NCBI GenBank assembly: GCA_016204905.1
Contig: JACQJU010000065.1
Span: 1-22,948 of the forward strand
Source: Candidatus Gottesmanbacteria bacterium
Lineage (GTDB): Bacteria; Patescibacteriota; Microgenomatia; 2-02-FULL-39-11
Length of the DNA: 22,948 bases
Direction of reading: 5' to 3'
Shown here: positions 7,069 to 12,340 of the stretch, one piece after another
Layout of the letters: each line of letters begins with the position of its first letter
Numbering within the stretch: position 1 is the first letter of the stretch
Made by a program: the position numbers and the translations under genes
Notes under the pieces: generated by a model
What the model was told of the DNA's origin: nothing
The model's input: only the letters and a program-made list of their open reading frames with translations
Databases searched by the model: none

Positions 7069-7551
7069 ATGGAAAACGGACACTTTTATAGTCAGACTCA
7101 TGGTCAGCTTGATATCAACAAATTAAGAGAGATTACTATTGGATTTATTAAAAATGATCCTGAAAAAAAGTATAGATTGTTTATTGGAACTGATTCGGAG
7201 GCAAAAAATAGCCACGGTACTGATTTTGTAACAGCTTTTGTAGTGCATCGAGTTGGTAGGGGTGGAATCTATTTTTGGCGAAGGAAAATAGAAGAAAAAT
7301 CATACGTATTAAGGCAGAGAATTTATCAAGAGGCGGCACTTTCACTTGATGCTGCTTCTGAGATTATAGAGATATTTAAAAAAGATGGCATTAGCCGGCT
7401 AGATTTAGAGATTCATGTGGATATAGGTGAACATGGTGAGACGAGAGAGATGATTGCTGAAATTGTGGGGATGATTAGAGGATCAGGATATCCAGTAAAA
7501 ACAAAGCCGGATTCTTATGTGGCATCAAAAGTAGCGGATAGACATACGTAG
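7069..7551 (+). CDS. YkuK/DUF458-family RNase H-like protein
   Basis: A 160-aa soluble protein matching the Bacillus YkuK (DUF458) family in length and layout. Key segments are the N-terminal HGQLD, IGTDSEAKN (39-47), the strand VTAFVVHRVGRGG (54-66), LEIHVDIGEHGETRE (113-127) and the C-terminal KPDSYVASKVADRHT (146-160). Asp42, Asp118 and Asp157 are placed like the acidic residues of the RNase H fold, so metal-dependent nuclease activity is plausible. The family has no established function in cells. The gene stands alone, with its own Shine-Dalgarno GGAGTGA, divergent from the DUF4399-like gene. Confidence 0.85.
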   Translation: MENGHFYSQTHGQLDINKLREITIGFIKNDPEKKYRLFIGTDSEAKNSHGTDFVTAFVVHRVGRGGIYFWRRKIEEKSYVLRQRIYQEAALSLDAASEIIEIFKKDGISRLDLEIHVDIGEHGETREMIAEIVGMIRGSGYPVKTKPDSYVASKVADRHT

Positions 7552-7591
7552 GGTAAATTATGAATTATAAATTCTAAATTATAAATTAAAT

Positions 7592-7667
7592 CTGCCCGCC
7601 TAAGCTTACTTTAGGCCTTTTCACTATTATTCATAGACGGCCTAAAGAGCGCTTGAGCGGCGGGTTC
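7592..7667. repeat. GC-rich hairpin repeat element
   Basis: Outer arms CCCGCC (7595-7600) and GGCGGG (7659-7664) enclose TAAGC/GCTTG and inner arms TTTAGGCC (7610-7617) and GGCCTAAA (7639-7646). The start CTGCCCGCC also occurs (reverse complement) in the 38-bp repeat at 6893-6977. The element is flanked by AT-rich DNA and looks like a REP-type or MITE-like unit. It could also help end transcription of the YkuK-like gene. Confidence 0.65.
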
Positions 7668-7668
7668 A

Positions 7669-7711
7669 AGAAACTCTAATCCTTCCACATGGTGGATCGG
7701 AAAGAGTTTCT
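7669..7711 (+). promoter_or_regulatory. Long hairpin in the leader of the cupredoxin gene
   Basis: AGAAACTCT (7669-7677) pairs perfectly with AGAGTTTCT (7703-7711). Inside, TCCAC (7684-7688) pairs with GTGGA (7692-7696) around an ATG loop. The 3' arm ends 4 nt before the Shine-Dalgarno, so translation control, mRNA protection or a ligand-sensing leader is possible. Confidence 0.55.
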
Positions 7712-7715
7712 AGAG

Positions 7716-7725
7716 AAGGGGGTGA
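7716..7725 (+). promoter_or_regulatory. Strong ribosome binding site deciding a TTG start
   Basis: AAGGGGGTGA differs from the anti-Shine-Dalgarno complement AAGGAGGTGA at one base and lies 6 nt before TTG at 7732. This favours the TTG start, which also gives a complete membrane anchor. Confidence 0.7.
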
Positions 7726-7731
7726 GAAGAG

Positions 7732-8196
7732 TTGAATAAATTATATATAGCACTTGCAGTTATTGCGATAATTGCCATCGGAGGCTATATGATGATGAGG
7801 GGTCAGAAAACTACTTCACCGGTGAGTGAAAATACTACTACTGTTCCTACTCAAGTTGTGCAAGAAGTTACTCCTACGGTCGAAGCGATGGAAAAAGTAT
7901 CGCCAGCAGAAGAGACAATGGAGAAGGTGGTAGTAAATTATACAGATGATGGTTTTTCTCCTAAGAGTGTATCTGTTAAGGTAGGAACTCCAGTGACTTT
8001 TATCAATCAAAGTTCCACTCCCATGTGGGTAGCATCCGCTCCTCACCCACAACATACTGATTTGCCCGGTTTTGATCAGTTAAAGAGTGTGGAAAAAGGA
8101 GGAGAGTATACCTATACTTTCCAAAAAGCGGGTAATTGGAAATATCATAATCACTTAGCGGCTTCTAATTTTGGATCAGTGACTGTGGAGGAGTAA
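7732..8196 (+). CDS. Membrane-anchored cupredoxin-like protein lacking the Cys ligand
   Basis: A 154-aa protein starting at TTG. An N-terminal membrane helix (4-22) is followed by a Thr/Val/Glu linker (27-65) and a plastocyanin-like domain (66-154) with YTDDGFSPKSVSVKVGTPVTF (the typical N-terminal strands), WVASAPHPQHTDLPGF (99-114) and GNWKYHNHLAASNFGSVTV (135-152). Blue-copper proteins carry Cys-x2-His and Met in this last loop. Here Tyr138 or Asn140 takes the place of Cys and no Met is present, while His105, His108, His139 and His141 remain. It may bind copper in a non-blue site or have lost electron-transfer function. Its location outside the membrane is inferred from the anchor. It is preceded by a hairpin leader and a strong Shine-Dalgarno. 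Confidence 0.85.
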   Translation: MNKLYIALAVIAIIAIGGYMMMRGQKTTSPVSENTTTVPTQVVQEVTPTVEAMEKVSPAEETMEKVVVNYTDDGFSPKSVSVKVGTPVTFINQSSTPMWVASAPHPQHTDLPGFDQLKSVEKGGEYTYTFQKAGNWKYHNHLAASNFGSVTVEE

Positions 8197-8204
8197 AAAA
8201 TTTT

Positions 8205-8236
8205 CCAATTATCCAATAAATACCAATTATCCAATA
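8205..8236. repeat. Short direct repeat in an AT-rich spacer
   Basis: CCAATTATCCAATA occurs at 8205-8218 and again at 8223-8236, 18 bp apart, between the cupredoxin gene and the BrnT/BrnA-like promoter. Function unknown. Confidence 0.6.
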
Positions 8237-8260
8237 GGATATTGAGAGATATTTTTAATC

Positions 8261-8291
8261 TTGACAATGTATCACAATGTGCTACAATTGT
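8261..8291 (+). promoter_or_regulatory. Promoter and phased-repeat operator of the BrnT/BrnA-like pair
   Basis: TTGACA (8261-8266), a 16-bp spacer and TACAAT (8283-8288) form a near-consensus promoter. ACAATGT (8264), ACAATGT (8274) and ACAATTG (8284) repeat every 10 bp across it. Ribbon-helix-helix antitoxins bind repeats on one helical face, so autoregulation is likely. Confidence 0.65.
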
Positions 8292-8306
8292 TTATGTTGG
8301 ATATGT

Positions 8307-8570
8307 ATGACTGTCATAAAAAGTCTTGTTTGGGATGAATGGAATAGAGTGCATATTCAAAGACATAGCGTTACAATCGAAGAAGTTGAAGAGGTTTGTC
8401 GAAGAAAATATAAGGAAATCAAAAGTTATAGAAAAAGATTCTTGCTTATTGGTAAAACTAAAACAGATAGAATACTTGCGGTAGTTATTACGCCAGAAGA
8501 TAGGAATGGAATATCATACGGAGAAGGAATTTATTATGTAGTCACGGCGTATGAAAAGGAGGGACAATGA
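8307..8570 (+). CDS. BrnT-like toxin
   Basis: An 87-aa protein from the ATG at 8307. An upstream in-frame ATG at 8277 lies before the -10 box and cannot be in the transcript. The sequence SLVWDEWNRVHIQRHSVTIEEVEEV (6-30), then FLLIGKTKTDRILAVVIT and a C-terminal YYVVTAYEK, follows the BrnT pattern: WDE-x-N start, His-containing helix, beta-sheet core resembling RelE-type RNases. BrnT toxins cleave mRNA and stop growth, and are neutralised by BrnA. The stop overlaps the next start by 4 nt (ATGA), with the antitoxin second, which is the usual brnTA order. Known family behaviour supports the call; activity here is not shown. Confidence 0.75.
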   Translation: MTVIKSLVWDEWNRVHIQRHSVTIEEVEEVCRRKYKEIKSYRKRFLLIGKTKTDRILAVVITPEDRNGISYGEGIYYVVTAYEKEGQ

Positions 8571-8869
8571 AAGTTACCACAAAATTTCCACCAGATGATT
8601 CAATATTTAGAGATAGGGATAAAGAAGCTAAATTCTGGGAAGAGCATTTTGATGAGGCTTGGAAAAAAGGTAAACCTGTCAAGGTCAAATTTGCCAAAAA
8701 ATTAAAGCGTATCTATTTGTCAGATTCTATTAATATCCGTTTAGACCCAGAAGTCCTTGATAGAGTAAGGGGTGAAGCTCACAAAAGGGGTTTAGGTCCA
8801 ACACAACTTATAAGGATGTGGATTATGGAGAAAGTTGGAAGAAACAATACCCGACAGGCAAGAGCATAA
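8567..8869 (+). CDS. BrnA-like ribbon-helix-helix antitoxin
   Basis: A 100-aa protein. Residues 1-50 are charged and include FWEEHFDEAWKKGKPVKVKF, likely the toxin-binding region. Residues 53-91 form a ribbon-helix-helix unit: the strand DSINIRLDPEVLDRV, then helix VRGEAHKRGLGPTQLIRMWI. This matches BrnA/CopG-type antitoxins with the DNA-binding part at the C-terminus. It overlaps the toxin by 4 nt and is expected to bind the toxin and repress the shared promoter at the 10-bp-phased repeats (8264-8291). Confidence 0.8.
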   Translation: MKVTTKFPPDDSIFRDRDKEAKFWEEHFDEAWKKGKPVKVKFAKKLKRIYLSDSINIRLDPEVLDRVRGEAHKRGLGPTQLIRMWIMEKVGRNNTRQARA

Positions 8870-8972
8870 AAAATAATCCTATCTAATAGTAACTTAGGAG
8901 CAGTAGTGGTGGAAGAATAATATATAGTTTTATTTTCTTGCTGCGGGGTTTGGAGTAAATCAGAACGTAATT

Positions 8973-9001
8973 TTTAACTTCTATATATAAAATGATATAA
9001 T
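8973..9001 (+). promoter_or_regulatory. Promoter of the 277-aa orphan gene
   Basis: TTTAAC (8973-8978), a 17-bp spacer and consensus TATAAT (8996-9001). The ATG at 9012 is 11 nt past the -10 box, giving a leader of about 4 nt or less. The rest of 8870-9011 shows nothing recognisable. Confidence 0.6.
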
Positions 9002-9011
9002 TCGACCCCAT

Positions 9012-9845
9012 ATGTCTCAACTTGAGGCCGAAAGAGATAGCATCTTTGCATCTTTATCAAAAAGAACTATTGGAAGATTTGCTGATCATCCCCAAAGATT
9101 TCGAGATAGCCGTGTAATTTTTGGAGATGTAATACCTGTTATATTAGACAATGGACCATTTCCATTAGTAACCAAAGAACAGTCCGGCTATAATGCCTCG
9201 TTCTTAGAGAGTATTATTCCGCTAGACCTTAGAAAAAGACTTTTAGGTGAGATACGAGATTGGGAAACAGGAGATGCAAGAGGAAAAGTATTTATTGTAG
9301 GAGAATCTACTTCAGGCTCCAATCATCCTCATTTATCAGAAGTTATGAAATTGGATGGAGGTATACGATTACTTTTTGTTGACCCTGAAGATAATGTGGG
9401 GCGGAGAAATCTTGTTAAACCTCGTGTTAATGTTCTAGCAGCTGCAGTGATCCATGACGATATTGAATACACCACACAATTTGCATACCTACGGTATAGA
9501 AGTGAGCATCTTCCAAAAGATAGAACGTTACAAGCACAATATCGTATAGCAGAACAACTTATCGATAACGGGGGAATACCTCCTATATTGGTAGGTCAAG
9601 AAAATAATATTTTATTTCAATTAGCACTTTTACCTCAAGGAAGTACTATTTCTACAAGATATGCACTTCCTTTTCAATTGAGTCGCTTCTTAAACAGAGA
9701 AAGAGGCATAGGATATCCCCTTGAAATGAAACTTACGGCAATAAAAGATACGGTTAATCTATTTCCTATCGTACTTGGTGAACAGGATGAAAATAGTATT
9801 AGATATTCTAAAGTAATACACAAGCTAGGTGATATACAAAAATAG
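9012..9845 (+). CDS. Soluble protein of unknown function
   Basis: A 277-aa protein with no signal peptide or membrane helix, of mixed alpha/beta character. Segments such as GKVFIVGESTSGSNHPHLSEV (91-111), IRLLFVDPEDNVGRRN (118-133), KPRVNVLAAAVIHDD (136-150) and NGGIPPILVGQENNILF (187-203) alternate strands and helices, perhaps a Rossmann-like or sandwich core. I recognise no family and no catalytic motif. It has its own promoter with a near-leaderless start and no cotranscribed neighbour. Codon use and AT content resemble the toxin-antitoxin region before it, so it may belong to that accessory stretch. Confidence 0.65.
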   Translation: MSQLEAERDSIFASLSKRTIGRFADHPQRFRDSRVIFGDVIPVILDNGPFPLVTKEQSGYNASFLESIIPLDLRKRLLGEIRDWETGDARGKVFIVGESTSGSNHPHLSEVMKLDGGIRLLFVDPEDNVGRRNLVKPRVNVLAAAVIHDDIEYTTQFAYLRYRSEHLPKDRTLQAQYRIAEQLIDNGGIPPILVGQENNILFQLALLPQGSTISTRYALPFQLSRFLNRERGIGYPLEMKLTAIKDTVNLFPIVLGEQDENSIRYSKVIHKLGDIQK

Positions 9846-9865
9846 CTCCTTGTAAGGTGCTATTT
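9840..9865. terminator. Bidirectional terminator-like hairpin
   Basis: AAATAGC (9840-9846) pairs with GCTATTT (9859-9865), with CCTT/AAGG inside across one mismatch and a tiny loop. It covers the stop codon of the 277-aa gene and lies between convergent genes. The stem is AT-rich on both ends, giving U-rich 3' sides in both directions. Confidence 0.5.
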
Positions 9866-9905
9866 AAGCTTATATTGCGGCGTCAGGAAGAAAAAAGGTG
9901 TACTT

Positions 9906-12233
9906 TTATCCTGGTGTAGGGATAGGAGTAGGTAGGCGTCCGCATCCGCCTGGGGGTTCGGTGCCTTTGATAAAATACTCTGTTCGACCATAACAGGGGA
10001 GGGCGAGAACATCGTCTGGTTTAGGAAACTGTTCATTTCCTCCCTTTAATAAGTTGGCCATAATATCATGCCAGATTGGAGAGGCTCCGGTAATACCCGA
10101 AGTGAGTATAGGATTCATAGGAGAATTGTCATTGTTGCCGACCCAAACTGCAACAACAAAAGAGGGAGTGTAACCCAATGTCCAGTTATCCCTCTTGTCA
10201 TTACTGGTACCTGTTTTGACGGAGACTGTTTTGCCCGGAATATGGAGGCTGGAATTAGAACCGAAGGCGGGAGAACGAGCGTTATTGTCAGCGAGAATGT
10301 CAGAGAGGATATAAGCAACATTTGGGGGAATAGCTTCGGTGACAGCACCTACTTTTTGATCTTCATAGACGCTTCCTTTGTAATCGGTTACTTTCAAAAT
10401 AGGCAGTAGATCGACCCTTTTTCCCTGGTTGGCAAGGGTGCCGTAGACTTTGGCCATATCGAGCATGGTGACTTCACCGCCGCCCAGAGTGAGTGAAAGA
10501 CCATAGCGCTCTTCGTCATTCCAGGTGGTTATTCCCATTTTTTTGCCTTGGGCGATCATATTTGTGACCCCTAGAGAGGCTAAGACTTTGACGGCGGGAA
10601 TATTATAGGAATTGGCTAGTGCTGATCTGAGAGGAATCTTTCCGTGGAAACGATTATCATAATTGACGGGGGTATAGGAAGGTGAGCCGGCTAGGTGATA
10701 GGTAATCGGGGTATCTTCCAATATGGAAGCGGCGGTATAGCCTTTTTGGAGAGCTAGGGAATAATTGACCACTTTGATGGAAGATCCAGGTTGACGAAGA
10801 GATAGAGCGACATTGACATTGCCGTCATTTTCGTTATCGAAGTAATCTTTGGAGCCGACCATGGCAAGTATTTCACCGGTTTTGGGATTGGTCACTAAGG
10901 CAGCGCCATTACCGACGCTTAAACTTTTTAGATTGTCAATATTATTTTTGACTATTTTTTGTACTTCGTTTTGGATATCCAGGTCAAGGGAAGTGATCAC
11001 TCTCAAGCCACCTTTTTCTACCATTCTGGGGCCATATTTTTGTTCGAGAAGACCTTTTATGTGCATGACAAAGTGGGGGGCCTTGATAGGGATTGTTGAT
11101 AGGATATAATTTAGGTCGTCTTTATAGGCATTATCGGCCTCTTTTTTAGTGATATAACCATCTTCTACCATACGAGTGAGAACCTCTTTTTGCCTTCTTT
11201 TGGCAAATTCCGGATGAGCACCAAAGGGGGAATAGAGAGTAGGAGCAGCAGGAAGACCAGCTAATAAAGAGGCTTCGGAAAGAGTGAGATCTTTGACATT
11301 TTTACCAAAATAAGTTTCGGCAGCCGCTTCTATACCCCAAGCTGTTCCACCATAAGGTACCTGATTGAGGTACATTTCTAAGATTTCATCTTTGGTATAT
11401 AACCTTTCGGCCCAAAAAGCTAGAATAATCTCCTTGATTTTTCTTTCTATGGTGCGCTCGGGGGTAAGTAGGGCGCTTTTTATGAGTTGTTGGGTGATAG
11501 TGGAACCGCCTTGGAGTGGACCAGAGGTAGTATTATTGTTTACATTTACTAAAAATGCTCTAGTGATAGCTTTGAGAGAAATCCCCCCATGATAGTAAAA
11601 GTCTTGGTCTTCTATGGCAATGGTGGCTCTTTTGACCATATTAGGGATTTCTTTTAGATCAAGCGGAGTTCTATTTTGATCGGCATAGATTTCGTAGAGG
11701 AGTTTGCCGCTCCGATCATAGATTTTGGTGGTAACGGGTATTTCTCTGAGCGATAAATTGTCGGGAGTAGGCAGATGGGAGAGAAAAGTATAGAGATTGT
11801 AGGGTATAAAAAGAAAGATGATAGTGGCAAGAATGCCCAGTGTAAAATACTGAATCTTGGTGAAAAAAGGAGGGAGGATGATATGTGGTCGAGGAGGAAA
11901 GTTAATTCTCAAGTGGGGAATATTGACTTTTGGTAATCTAGGCCGAGGTAGATGTAAAGAAGGTAGTTGAGGAAACTGAAATTTAGGGAAAGTCAGTTGA
12001 TTTTTCTTTTTGAAGATGACATTTTCAACTTTTAGGGCTTTGTTGGATATCTTATAAGTAGATATTTTGTATTTGGTTTTGGTTATAAGATTGCCCAGAA
12101 GAGGGAACAGGTTACGAAAAGCGTAGAGAACCCAATCTCCGATCTTTTTGAGTATAAAAGGGGGAATAAGGAGTATGGTAAGAATAAGATCGAGAATTTT
12201 ATCTTCTCTGGAGAGAATTGGTTTTTGGTCCAT
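9906..12233 (-). CDS. Class A penicillin-binding protein (paralog 1)
   Basis: A bifunctional peptidoglycan synthase of 775 aa, counted from the ATG at 12233 just behind the -10 box. An in-frame ATG at 12251 lies before the expected transcription start. The basic, Pro-rich cytoplasmic N-terminus (1-124) is unusually long. A transmembrane helix (about 125-150) precedes the GT51 glycosyltransferase (about 165-345) with IAIEDQDFYYHGG (catalytic Glu208), GGSTITQQLIKSALL and EMYLNQVPYGGTAWGIEAAA. The transpeptidase (about 435-725) has the catalytic motifs SSIK (484-487), SYN (542-544) and KTG (673-675). The C-terminus (CYGRTEYFIKGTEPPGGC) is short. It polymerises and cross-links peptidoglycan outside the membrane. 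It is adjacent to a paralog and near murB. All active-site motifs are intact. Confidence 0.95.
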   Translation of the reverse strand: MDQKPILSREDKILDLILTILLIPPFILKKIGDWVLYAFRNLFPLLGNLITKTKYKISTYKISNKALKVENVIFKKKNQLTFPKFQFPQLPSLHLPRPRLPKVNIPHLRINFPPRPHIILPPFFTKIQYFTLGILATIIFLFIPYNLYTFLSHLPTPDNLSLREIPVTTKIYDRSGKLLYEIYADQNRTPLDLKEIPNMVKRATIAIEDQDFYYHGGISLKAITRAFLVNVNNNTTSGPLQGGSTITQQLIKSALLTPERTIERKIKEIILAFWAERLYTKDEILEMYLNQVPYGGTAWGIEAAAETYFGKNVKDLTLSEASLLAGLPAAPTLYSPFGAHPEFAKRRQKEVLTRMVEDGYITKKEADNAYKDDLNYILSTIPIKAPHFVMHIKGLLEQKYGPRMVEKGGLRVITSLDLDIQNEVQKIVKNNIDNLKSLSVGNGAALVTNPKTGEILAMVGSKDYFDNENDGNVNVALSLRQPGSSIKVVNYSLALQKGYTAASILEDTPITYHLAGSPSYTPVNYDNRFHGKIPLRSALANSYNIPAVKVLASLGVTNMIAQGKKMGITTWNDEERYGLSLTLGGGEVTMLDMAKVYGTLANQGKRVDLLPILKVTDYKGSVYEDQKVGAVTEAIPPNVAYILSDILADNNARSPAFGSNSSLHIPGKTVSVKTGTSNDKRDNWTLGYTPSFVVAVWVGNNDNSPMNPILTSGITGASPIWHDIMANLLKGGNEQFPKPDDVLALPCYGRTEYFIKGTEPPGGCGRLPTPIPTPG
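11471..11516. repeat. 46-nt stretch identical to 14155-14200 in the paralogous PBP
   Basis: This block of the first PBP gene, covering the GGSTITQQLIKSALL codons, is identical over 46 nt including third codon positions to the second gene, while flanking codons differ. It suggests recent duplication plus divergence or local gene conversion. Confidence 0.75.
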
Positions 12234-12241
12234 GGTCCTGA

Positions 12242-12270
12242 AATATACCATATATTATAGGCTATGACAA
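12242..12270 (-). promoter_or_regulatory. Promoter of PBP paralog 1
   Basis: The minus strand has TTGTCA (12270-12265), a 17-bp spacer and TATATT (12247-12242), with ATG at 12233, 8 nt past the -10 box. A TATAAT at 12259-12254 is a second possible -10. Both favour the start at 12233 over 12251. Confidence 0.6.
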
Positions 12271-12340
12271 GGAGGGAAAATTTGCTTGATACAGGAGTTA
12301 TCACTATTTCTAGATTAGGCCTAGAGTAATAGATTCGTGC

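Noticed and set aside
8277..8306. Upstream start for the BrnT-like toxin
   Set aside because: It falls before and within the -10 box, so it would not be transcribed; the added MCYNCLCWIC segment does not fit BrnT.
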